From Deltaproteobacteria bacterium (GTDB taxonomy: Bacteria > JAUYMQ01): 16,413 nt of DNA. How positions within the stretch are numbered: the stretch's first letter is position 1; each line of letters begins with the position of its first letter. Position numbers and translations under genes: made by a program. The DNA lies in the NCBI GenBank assembly GCA_030698575.1, contig JAUYMQ010000287.1:1-16413 (forward strand), read 5' to 3'. Below are positions 5,515 through 11,847 of the stretch, piece after piece. The notes under the pieces are model-generated. The model did not search any database and was not told the origin of the DNA. It saw nothing but the letters and a program-made list of their open reading frames with translations.

Positions 5515-6978
5515 ATGGCAGGGAAGAAGACAAGACCCCCCATCCGGGTCGAGCGGCTCGATGACTACCGGTGGCGCATCCCGCAGACCGGCCGCATGCT
5601 GACCGAAGGGATCGTCTACGCGGACGACGCGCTCTTCGCCCGGATTCGCCAGGACCAGAGCCTCGAGCAAGTGAGGAACGTCGCCTGCCTGCCGGGTATT
5701 GTCGGCCCTTCTCTCGCGATGCCAGACATTCATTGGGGCTACGGCTTTCCGATCGGGGGCGTGGCCGCCTTCGACCCTGCTGAAGGAATCGTCTCGCCCG
5801 GCGGCGTCGGCTACGACATCAACTGCGGCGTGCGGCTACTCAGGTCAAACCTGACGCGCAAGGAAATCACGCCGAACCTCAAAGCGATCGCGGATGCCCT
5901 CTTCCGCGATATCCCGGCTGGCGTGGGACGCGGGCACAAGGAGTACCAGCTGGACCCGCGTGAGGTGCGGCAGGTGCTCGAGGGAGGGGCCGCCTGGGCC
6001 GTCGAGCAGGGGTTCGGGACGGAAGCGGATCTGGATCACATCGAGGAGGGCGGCAGGCTTGCAGGAGCGGATGCCGGAGAGGTCTCGGATCGCGCGGTCG
6101 AGCGGGGAAGGCGGCAGCTGGGCACCGTCGGGTCGGGAAATCACTTCATCGAGGTCGGCTACGTCGCGGAGATTCACGACGCTGCCGCTGCCTCCGCCTT
6201 CGGGCTCGCGAAAAACCACGTTACGGTTTTCATTCATAGCGGGTCGCGCGGGCTGGGCTACCAGGTCTGCGACGACTTCATCTCGGTCATGCTCGAGGCC
6301 TCAAGTCGTTACGGCATCGATCTGCCGGACCGCCAGCTTTGCTGTGCACCGCTGCGCTCACCGGAGGGGAAGCGTTACCTGGCGGCGATGTCGGCGGCCG
6401 CAAATTTTGCCTTCGCCAACCGGCAGTTGATGGCCCATCGCGTGCGCGAGACCTTCCGCCACACCCTTGGCCTCACGGATCGCGATCTGCGGATGGGGCT
6501 CGTCTATGACGTCTGCCACAATATCGCGAAGTTCGAGACCCACCAGGTGGAGGGCCGATCTCGGCGGCTCTGCGTGCACCGGAAGGGCGCGACGCGCGCC
6601 TTCCCCGGATCGGCACGGGAAGTCCCGGCGGACTACCGGAAGGTCGGCCAGCCGGTTCTCATCCCGGGCGACATGGGACGCCGATCCTATGTGCTCGCCG
6701 GCGCCGAGGGCGCTCTGTCAGCCACGTTCGGCAGCGCCTGCCACGGCGCCGGCCGCGTCATGAGCCGGAACGAGGCCAGGCGAGTTGCGCGGGGCCGGGA
6801 GCTTGTGCGTGAGTTCGAGGAAAGAGGGATCTTCCTGCGGGGCGCTGGAAGGGCAACGCTAGTGGAAGAGATACCCGAGGCCTACAAGGACGTCACTGAG
6901 GTGGTTGACGTCGTCGAGGGAGCGGGGCTGGCGAGGAAGGTGGCCGAGCTTCGCCCGCTTGCGGTCATCAAGGGCTAG
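5515..6978 (+). CDS. rtcB: RNA-splicing ligase RtcB
   Basis: This 487-residue GTP- and Mn2+-dependent ligase joins RNA ends with 2',3'-cyclic phosphate or 3'-phosphate to 5'-OH ends in tRNA splicing or RNA repair. All key residues are present at offsets of 6-7 from Pyrococcus horikoshii RtcB: Asp101 and Cys104 in GYDINCGVR, His210 in GSGNHF, His241 in HSGSRGLG, His335 in CHN, and His410 in ACHGAGRVMSR, which is the residue that takes GMP. Length and C-terminus (LRPLAVIKG) are normal and there is no intein, which some RtcB genes carry at these motifs. It sits directly behind archease. No RtcR-type regulator, cyclase RtcA or tRNA gene is in the window, so the substrate is open; repair of stress-cleaved RNA is plausible. 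Confidence 0.97.
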   Translation: MAGKKTRPPIRVERLDDYRWRIPQTGRMLTEGIVYADDALFARIRQDQSLEQVRNVACLPGIVGPSLAMPDIHWGYGFPIGGVAAFDPAEGIVSPGGVGYDINCGVRLLRSNLTRKEITPNLKAIADALFRDIPAGVGRGHKEYQLDPREVRQVLEGGAAWAVEQGFGTEADLDHIEEGGRLAGADAGEVSDRAVERGRRQLGTVGSGNHFIEVGYVAEIHDAAAASAFGLAKNHVTVFIHSGSRGLGYQVCDDFISVMLEASSRYGIDLPDRQLCCAPLRSPEGKRYLAAMSAAANFAFANRQLMAHRVRETFRHTLGLTDRDLRMGLVYDVCHNIAKFETHQVEGRSRRLCVHRKGATRAFPGSAREVPADYRKVGQPVLIPGDMGRRSYVLAGAEGALSATFGSACHGAGRVMSRNEARRVARGRELVREFEERGIFLRGAGRATLVEEIPEAYKDVTEVVDVVEGAGLARKVAELRPLAVIKG

Positions 6979-6999
6979 AGAGCCGGGCGGAACGGCTCT
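6979..6999. terminator. Hairpin between convergent rtcB and yqeY
   Basis: A 7-bp inverted repeat (6979-6985 AGAGCCG with 6993-6999 CGGCTCT, loop of seven) fills the gap between the two stop codons. No long T-run follows on either strand, so termination would be weak. Confidence 0.35.
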
Positions 7000-7443
7000 T
7001 CAGGAGAGCAGGCGCTTGGCGACGGCGCTCACCTGTTTGCCGTCGGCCACCGGTCCAAGCCGGTGCAGGGCCTCTTTCATGACCGCACCCATCGCCTTCG
7101 GGCCGGAGACTTCCGTCTCGGCGATCACCGCCGCAACCACGCGGGCGATCTCTTCCTCGGTGGGGGCCGGCGGGAGGTAGCCCTCGAGGAGATTCAGTTC
7201 CTCTCGTTCCCGTTCGGCCAGCTCCAGCCGCCCTCCCTTCTCGAACGCCTCGATCGACTCCCGGCGCTGCTTGGCCTGGGTCCGGATGACCGGGAGGACC
7301 TCCTCGTCCGACAAGGGATGGCGCAGCTCGATCTCGCGGTTCTTGACGGCCGCTCGCAGCATGCGGATGGTGGAGAGGCGAACCTCGCTCCGGGCCCGCA
7401 TCGCCTGTTTCAAGTCCTCTTCCAGACGCTCCCGAAGGCCCAT
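7000..7443 (-). CDS. yqeY: YqeY family protein (GatB/YqeY domain)
   Basis: The 147-residue helical protein matches the full YqeY family: N-terminal LRERLEEDLKQAMRA, the helix TIRMLRAAVKNREIE (24-38), and NLLEGYLPP (84-92) leading into the GatB-like tail domain, which ends in AKRLLS. The family is related to the tRNA-binding tail of the amidotransferase subunit GatB. Its function is unproven, though a role linked to tRNA or translation is usually assumed. ATG 7443 has an AGGGAG ribosome site at good spacing. In many bacteria yqeY sits with rpsU, dnaG and rpoD; here it is next to rpoD but divergent, with no dnaG or rpsU in the window. Confidence 0.92.
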   Translation of the reverse strand: MGLRERLEEDLKQAMRARSEVRLSTIRMLRAAVKNREIELRHPLSDEEVLPVIRTQAKQRRESIEAFEKGGRLELAEREREELNLLEGYLPPAPTEEEIARVVAAVIAETEVSGPKAMGAVMKEALHRLGPVADGKQVSAVAKRLLS

Positions 7444-7540
7444 CTCATGGCTCCCTCTGTCAAATACCCCTACCAGGAATTTAAAGTATTCATGGATTAC
7501 TACCTGTATGGTCTAATTCAACCTCTACTTGACGTCGAAC

Positions 7541-7569
7541 TTGACACGGTGCGAAATTTTCCGTAGGCT
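7541..7569 (+). promoter_or_regulatory. Sigma70 promoter with perfect -35
   Basis: TTGACA (7541-7546), a 17-base spacer and TAGGCT (7564-7569, keeping the key T, A and final T) form a good primary-sigma promoter. Transcription would start near 7576, about 430 bases before rpoD. The -10 form and GC-rich start region resemble stable-RNA promoters. Confidence 0.55.
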
Positions 7570-7708
7570 TGTCCGTCTGAGAGTTGTGGCGCTATCGCGT
7601 CGGGCGTTAGCGGGGGACACAACCCCGATGTCTCTTGATGTCCCTTAAGGATGTTCCAGGCGGCATGATCCGTCGGGCCTGTTTGAGGGAAGTCCTGAGA
7701 ATGGAGAG

Positions 7709-7795
7709 AGGGATCGCCGCTGTCCAGTGAAAACGCCCGGGCCGGCGTCCCGACTCAAGAAACTCTGTAACCCCCCTTCGGTGAGTGGCATCCCT
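7709..7795 (+). ncRNA. Candidate structured RNA or rpoD leader element
   Basis: A 12-bp helix with a single bulged C (7709-7714 and 7716-7721 paired with 7784-7795, one G-U pair) closes a loop of about 60 bases. Inside it is a second hairpin (7733-7737 with 7744-7748). The helix lies in non-coding DNA downstream of the promoter at 7541 and upstream of rpoD. No known RNA family is recognised; the structure was found by eye and not scored for energy or covariation. Confidence 0.35.
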
Positions 7796-8003
7796 TGAAT
7801 CGAGGGGTTGCAGGTTTTGGCCACCACGATGGCGTCGGGTGTTCTTTTGGCTCCGATACCTGACTAAAATACTAAAGATATTAGATCTAGCACTTACTAC
7901 TTTGATCGAAGCAGGCAGGACCCCAGACACCTCACACCCACCCCAAGGCCCGGCGACGCACCACGGGCGCGACCCGGCGGAGCATGCAGGAAGAGCGACG
8001 ACG

Positions 8004-9551
8004 ATGAAGAACCGTAAGGCTGACAGAAAGAGTGATGCGCTCGAGATGGAGGCTGTTCCAGGTCTTGCTCTCGAGGAAAGGCTGATGGACTCCGAGGTCG
8101 AGAACGAGACGGCCGCGGACGAGGGCACGTTCGACGAGGAGATCGACCCCTCCGACTCGACCGACGACGCCCCGATCATCGCCGAGGAGACCCCCGAACG
8201 GCCCGCGCCGCGAATGGCGGGCGAGTCGGAGTTCTTCCCCGGCAACATCCTGGCCAAGTACTTCCGCGAGATCGGGGGCAGCCCCCGCCTCACGAAGGAT
8301 GACGAGGTGCGCCTCGCCCAGGAGATCGAACGTTGCCGCAACGTCACCCGCGATGTGGTCATCAGCGTTCCGTTCACGGCGGATCGGCTGCTCTCGCTCG
8401 TCGACGACCTGAAGGCCGGCGACGTCAACATCTATGAGATCACCTCCCGCGTTGAGCGTGGCGACAGCGAGACGCAGAAGCTCGAGGAGAGTCGCCGGCT
8501 CGTAGCCCTGCTCGGCCGGCTGCGAGCAACCCTGAACGAGGCTCACACCCGGAGGGGCCTTGTCGCCAAGCGCAAGAGCAAGGCGGGCCGCAAGCAGATG
8601 GCCGATCGGGCCGACCAGGCCACACTCAAGGCGCGAAATTACCTGGACGACATCCAGATCAACGAAAACTACGTGAAGTCCCTCCTCGAAGAGCTGCGTC
8701 AGATCGCCGTGGCCTACGAGCTGGGCGAGAAATACTCGCGTGCCAAGGTCCGCAGCCTCGTCGGCCTCACTCCGGAGAAGCTGCGCGAGAGGCTGTCGGA
8801 GGCCGACCAGGCCTACCGCGAGCTGGAGTACGCGAAGAACCAGTTCATCGTCGCGAACCTGAAGCTCGTGATCGCCATTGCGAAGAACTTCAAGACCCGC
8901 GACGTGGACTTCATTGATCTGGTCCAGGAGGGCAACCTCGGCCTCATCCGCGCAGTCGAGAAGTTCGACTGGAGGAAGGGATACAAGTTCAGCACCTATG
9001 CCCTCTGGTGGATCCGCCAGGCCGTCACGCGCGCGATTCATGATCAGTCCCGGACCATCCGGATCCCGAACCACATGAACGAGACGATCGTGAAGTACAA
9101 CAAGACCTTTGCCAGTCTGACCCAGAAGCTCGGCCGCGAGCCGACGCCGGAGGAGGTATCCGAGAAGATCAGCCTCTCGATCGATAAGGCGCAGACCATC
9201 ATCCGCGCGGTCCAGACCCCGCTGTCGCTCCAGCTTCCCGTGGGCAACAGCGAGGAGGTGAGCCTGGAGAACTTCATCGACGACAAGAGGGTGGAGCATC
9301 CGTCCACCGCGCTTGATCAGGAGCGGCTGCTCGATCTCGCGAAGAACTCCCTCGAGACCCTGAGCGAGCGAGAGCGCAAGATCCTCCAGTGGCGGTTCGG
9401 CTTCGACGGAAACGAGGAGCACAGCCTGGAAGAGATCGGCCAGAAGCTCGGCCTCTCCAGGGAGCGCATCCGGCAGCTCGAGATGCGCGCCATCAAGAAG
9501 CTCCGCCACCCGGCCTACAGGAAGCGCTGGCTGGAGTTCGTCGAGAACTAA
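8004..9551 (+). CDS. rpoD: RNA polymerase primary sigma factor (RpoD-like)
   Basis: The 515-residue sigma70-family protein directs RNA polymerase to promoters. It has a very acidic N-terminus (1-70) in place of a typical region 1.1, region 1.2 at about 80-110 (NILAKYFREIGGSPRLTKDD), a non-conserved region of about 160 residues (as in group-1 factors, absent from RpoS), regions 2.1-2.4 at 277-360 (DLVQEGNLGLIRAVEKFDW; FSTYALWWIRQAVTRAI; RTIRIPNHM), region 3 at 361-440, and region 4.2 helix-turn-helix at 474-502 (LEEIGQKLGLSRERIRQLE). The non-conserved region favours the housekeeping factor. The frame opens at 7785, but ATG 8004 has AGGAAGAG eight bases upstream and the earlier part is not protein-like. 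A strong terminator lies 18 bases after the stop. Confidence 0.93.
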   Translation: MKNRKADRKSDALEMEAVPGLALEERLMDSEVENETAADEGTFDEEIDPSDSTDDAPIIAEETPERPAPRMAGESEFFPGNILAKYFREIGGSPRLTKDDEVRLAQEIERCRNVTRDVVISVPFTADRLLSLVDDLKAGDVNIYEITSRVERGDSETQKLEESRRLVALLGRLRATLNEAHTRRGLVAKRKSKAGRKQMADRADQATLKARNYLDDIQINENYVKSLLEELRQIAVAYELGEKYSRAKVRSLVGLTPEKLRERLSEADQAYRELEYAKNQFIVANLKLVIAIAKNFKTRDVDFIDLVQEGNLGLIRAVEKFDWRKGYKFSTYALWWIRQAVTRAIHDQSRTIRIPNHMNETIVKYNKTFASLTQKLGREPTPEEVSEKISLSIDKAQTIIRAVQTPLSLQLPVGNSEEVSLENFIDDKRVEHPSTALDQERLLDLAKNSLETLSERERKILQWRFGFDGNEEHSLEEIGQKLGLSRERIRQLEMRAIKKLRHPAYRKRWLEFVEN

Positions 9552-9569
9552 GCTAGACCGGAACGAAAA

Positions 9570-9605
9570 AAAGAGGGGGTGGCAGTCGCCACTCCCTCTT
9601 TCTAT
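9570..9605. terminator. Bidirectional terminator between rpoD and the zinc-ribbon gene
   Basis: A 14-bp stem (9570-9583 with 9588-9601, one G-U pair) with loop AGTC is preceded by a run of A (9566-9572) and followed by a T-rich tail, so it can stop rpoD transcripts on the plus strand and zinc-ribbon transcripts on the minus strand. Confidence 0.92.
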
Positions 9606-9621
9606 TTGCCCTCGCCCCGGG

Positions 9622-9771
9622 TCAATAATCTTCCTCGGCCTCCCAGGTCTCTCCCTGGAGCCGTAACTTCAGCGTCGTGCCGCAGTAGGGGCAGCAGGTC
9701 GATTCACCGTCCTCCTCCTTGCTCACGGGGATCTCCGCGTCGCAGGTGGGGCATGTCGGGTCCTTTATCAT
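9622..9771 (-). CDS. Small zinc-ribbon protein (LysW-like)
   Basis: This 49-residue protein is essentially one zinc ribbon: CPTC (7-10) and CCPYC (26-30), about 15 residues apart, followed by a strand and an acidic end EAEEDY. The layout recalls LysW, the amino-group carrier of lysine/arginine synthesis, but the required C-terminal EDWGE with final Glu is missing, so a carrier role is not supported. ATG 9771 has a GGGAGGAAG ribosome site at good spacing; the frame runs further upstream to 9846 but with no such signal. It is the last gene of the minus-strand group and is followed by the bidirectional terminator. A small metal-binding adaptor or regulator is possible. Confidence 0.75.
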   Translation of the reverse strand: MIKDPTCPTCDAEIPVSKEEDGESTCCPYCGTTLKLRLQGETWEAEEDY

Positions 9772-9867
9772 CGACGCTTCCTCCCGGAGGTCCCTCGGAT
9801 CAGGATATCGGCAACACTCGACGCCGCTTGAGCGCTTCCCGGCCACGGAAAACCTCCGCCCGGGCGC

Positions 9868-10407
9868 CTAGGGGTGTGGCCCCCGGCCGCCGCCGTTCAC
9901 GGCGGGGACGTGGGGCCGGGCCCAGAGCTCGTAGAGGGGGCCCAGGATGAGCAGCGCCAGCGTGCCGGCCAGGAGAAAATGGCCCAGGAGCAGGACGGGC
10001 GCCATCCCCGCGGAGAGGAAGCGAACCCCCCAGGGCCCGGCGATCTCCAGCAGGACGCCTGCGAAGGAGAGCCACGTAAGAGCCCGCTTGAGCCCGTCCG
10101 ACACCGACACCATGTAGAACACGTGGCAGAGCACCAGCAGGGTCAGCGGCATCATGAACAGGTGAAAATGCGCGTTCATGAGGAGCTCTGTCGCGCTCTT
10201 GGGATAGGTAATGACCTCGCCTGAGGCGTCCACCGTCCCCCGGTAGTAGCTGGTGATCCCGTCGATGCTGAAGCCCGTCTGCCGGTAGGTGAGGACGAGG
10301 TTCGTCGCGTAGCCGAGCAGGGTGAACAGGAGAAAGAGCGTCAGGACCAGTCGGAGGTTCGGACTGGCCGTGGTGAGCCTGTAACCATTCGCCGAGAAGG
10401 TCTTCAT
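9868..10407 (-). CDS. Four-helix membrane protein, possibly haem-binding
   Basis: I do not recognise a named family. The 179-residue protein has four predicted membrane helices at about 18-40, 78-101, 107-128 and 134-158. Between helices 1 and 2 lies a polar loop with TYRQTGFSIDGITSYYRG and DASGEVITYPKSATELLMN. Histidines 80 and 82 (NAHFHLF), 95 (LCHVF) and 143 (GHF) sit in or at the membrane helices, which is compatible with b-type haem ligands; this is inference. The tail is Gly/Pro-rich. ATG 10407 overlaps the TGA of a truncated upstream copy of the same gene as ATGA (10404-10407). The zinc-ribbon gene follows 96 bases downstream, probably on the same transcript. Confidence 0.82.
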   Translation of the reverse strand: MKTFSANGYRLTTASPNLRLVLTLFLLFTLLGYATNLVLTYRQTGFSIDGITSYYRGTVDASGEVITYPKSATELLMNAHFHLFMMPLTLLVLCHVFYMVSVSDGLKRALTWLSFAGVLLEIAGPWGVRFLSAGMAPVLLLGHFLLAGTLALLILGPLYELWARPHVPAVNGGGRGPHP

Positions 10408-10636
10408 CGTGCGGAATGAGGGTTCATCATCGGCTTGTTAACACTTTTCGGGTAGACGAGCATCTCGCCCGAAGCATCCCCCCGTCCCGATACCACGTGG
10501 AAATCCCCTCTACCGCGAAACCCGCCTGACGGTAGGTCGTGAGGAGGTTCGTCAAGTAGCCCATGAACGTGAGGACGAGTCGCAAATTCGTCGATGCGGT
10601 GGTGAGCGGGTAATTGTCGGCGTTGAAGACCTTCAT
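10404..10636 (-). pseudogene. Truncated, frameshifted tandem copy of the four-helix membrane protein gene
   Basis: Reading from ATG 10636, the frame gives a close relative of the downstream intact protein: NYPLTTASTNLRLVLT matches GYRLTTASPNLRLVLT, and TYRQAGFAVEGISTWYRD matches TYRQTGFSIDGITSYYRG. About six residues of the first helix are missing. At a run of six C on the plus strand (10478-10483) one base is lost; the match continues in another frame as DASGEMLVYPKSV and stops after NPHSAR at 10404-10406, exactly over the start of the intact gene. The C-terminal 100 residues, with helices 2 to 4, are absent. A one-base gain in the G-run would restore a 77-residue reading frame, so a sequencing error or variable tract is possible, but the copy would still lack most of the protein. 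Confidence 0.8.
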
Positions 10637-11175
10637 GGCTTGCGGGCCTGCCTCTCAATCTTGCCGACGATAAGCCCCGGTGGAGCGACGTGGGGGTCCG
10701 ATAGACGATTTCGACCAGGGCCGGCGCCCTCCTCATTCCCCGGTTCAAAGCCCAAACCGACAGCTCGGCAGCGCTGAGGATCGGAATGTCGTGCTCCGTC
10801 AGGAGGGGCGCCTCGAGCGACTTTCCCTCTTACTCTCGCAAGAAAGCGACACATCGGCACCCCGCTCCACGCCGATTTCCTGCAGACCACAGCTCGATTC
10901 CCTTCACGTGGCCTTCACCGTGCACATCCACCACGAAGGCGTTGGGGCGGTCCTTGCCCAATCTCGTTCACCACAACTGCGCTTAGATCTCTTCGTCTCT
11001 CGCGCGGGCAGGGGCTGGACATATCACACCGGCCCCCAGAGGCCAAGTCCGAGCAAAACGGCCCCGCGCGCTCCCATATTTGTTCCGCTCAAACCATCCT
11101 TCACAGCGCCCCGTTGCGGCGGCCCGACGCCGTCTCTCATGCGAGATCATGCCCGGAAGGAAGGCGAGCGGTCGA
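10637..11175. other. Gene-poor stretch with decayed coding traces
   Basis: No intact gene is visible. On the minus strand the frame running down from 10967 reads like protein: KDRPNAFVVDVHGEG and VKGIELW (10967 to about 10890). It is then broken by a probable frameshift near 10885, with the continuation EIGVERGADVSLSCESK in another frame and an in-frame TAA at 10830-10832. It reads again as PLLTEHDIPILSAAELSVW and ALVEIVYRTPT (about 10820-10690). I do not recognise the parent family. This looks like one or two eroded genes. Open frames on the plus strand here have no ribosome sites and low-complexity translations. Confidence 0.45.
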
Positions 11176-11847
11176 TCAAGCGGTGAATCTTTGCCTGACT
11201 ATTCTTCCATGATTCAGAAGAACCTGACTCCCCGACCTGCGACCTATGTCATGATTATGGGTCACCATGAGAATGGTTTTTCCTTCGAGATGGAGATCTC
11301 GAAAAATGTTCATAACCTCTGCCTCGTTTCTCTCATCAAGGTTGCCAGTTGGTTCGTCGGCCAAGACAACTTGCGGCTCGTTGACGAGAGCGCGAGCAAT
11401 GCAAACTCGCTGTTGCTCGCCACCGGAAAGTTGTGAGGGGAGATGGTGCGTTCGATCGGCCATTCCCAATCTCTCCAGAATGGCGCAGGCCTGCTTCTTG
11501 TCCACAATCGAATGGTAGTATTGCGCAAGCATGACGTTTTCCAGGGCCGTCAAGTAAGGTACGAAGTGGAACCCCTGGAAGATCAATCCGATCTTCTCCC
11601 GGCGGAACGTGGCAGCTTCGTCGGGATCGAGGCGACCAAGATCCGTGCCCAACACGAGCACACGCCCCGCCGTGGGCTTATCCAGTCCGTCCAGGAGGTT
11701 CAGCAGGGTGGTCTTGCCGGAGCCCGATGGCCCCATCACGGCCACCCATTCCCCCTGCTCGATATGGAGCGATACGCCGTCGAGCGCGCGGATGCCGCCG
11801 GGGTACACCCGACTCACGTTCTCAAGACGGATGGCTGCCTGCCCCAT
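11176..11847 (-). CDS. ABC transporter ATP-binding protein (LolD/MacB/FtsE type)
   Basis: The 223-residue ATPase has all motifs: Walker A GPSGSGKTT (39-47), Q-loop Gln91 in IFQGFHFVPYLT, signature LSGGEQQR (140-147), Walker B VVLADEP (160-166, Glu165) and H-loop His197 in MVTHNHD. It would power the two FtsX-type permeases encoded just upstream. Family members act as mechanotransmission ATPases on periplasmic partners rather than as classical importers. ATG 11847 overlaps the preceding permease stop as TGATG and has an AGGAGAG ribosome site, so the genes are translationally coupled; the frame is open further upstream inside the permease gene but that is not used. Bases about 11176-11340 have clearly lower GC (roughly 45%) than the rest of the window. 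No terminator is seen after the stop. Confidence 0.93.
   Translation of the reverse strand: MGQAAIRLENVSRVYPGGIRALDGVSLHIEQGEWVAVMGPSGSGKTTLLNLLDGLDKPTAGRVLVLGTDLGRLDPDEAATFRREKIGLIFQGFHFVPYLTALENVMLAQYYHSIVDKKQACAILERLGMADRTHHLPSQLSGGEQQRVCIARALVNEPQVVLADEPTGNLDERNEAEVMNIFRDLHLEGKTILMVTHNHDIGRRSGSQVLLNHGRIVRQRFTA

Larger units (their letters stand above)
7444..8003. other. 560-base non-coding region between yqeY and rpoD
   Basis: No convincing gene is present on either strand. The first part (about 7453-7560) is AT-rich and should hold promoters for the divergent yqeY. A perfect TTGACA lies at 7541, followed by a GC-rich stretch with potential RNA structure (7575-7800), then an AT-rich segment (7858-7912) just before rpoD that includes a TAAAAT box (7865-7870) and may carry a second rpoD promoter with a poor -35. 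rpoD therefore has either a leader of about 430 bases or an independent small RNA gene upstream. I compared the stretch with tmRNA, 6S RNA, RNase P RNA, TPP, SAM and glycine riboswitch signatures and saw no match. Confidence 0.6.

Noticed and set aside
5515-6978. A possible intein in rtcB, a common insertion site in this family.
   Set aside because: The frame is of normal length and the conserved motifs are spaced as in intein-free RtcB.
7575-7800. Possible 6S RNA, RNase P RNA, tmRNA or TPP/SAM/glycine riboswitch upstream of rpoD.
   Set aside because: Only short chance matches such as CTGAGA and AGGGAAGTCC were found; the defining conserved cores of these families are absent.
7785-8003. An in-frame N-terminal extension of rpoD from ATG 7785.
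   Set aside because: The extra 73 residues are not sigma-like, cover AT-rich promoter-type DNA and have no ribosome site, whereas ATG 8004 does.
7932-9509. A long open frame on the minus strand opposite rpoD (over 500 codons).
   Set aside because: It is the mirror of rpoD's codon bias in high-GC DNA; its translation has no recognisable domain and rpoD is unambiguous.
9622-9771. Calling the zinc ribbon LysW and linking it to lysine or arginine synthesis.
   Set aside because: The essential EDWGE C-terminus is missing and no lysine or arginine synthesis gene is nearby.
10680-11186. A 168-codon plus-strand frame in the gene-poor stretch.
   Set aside because: There is no ribosome site, the translation is rich in Arg/Pro/Ser without pattern, and the opposite strand reads more like protein.
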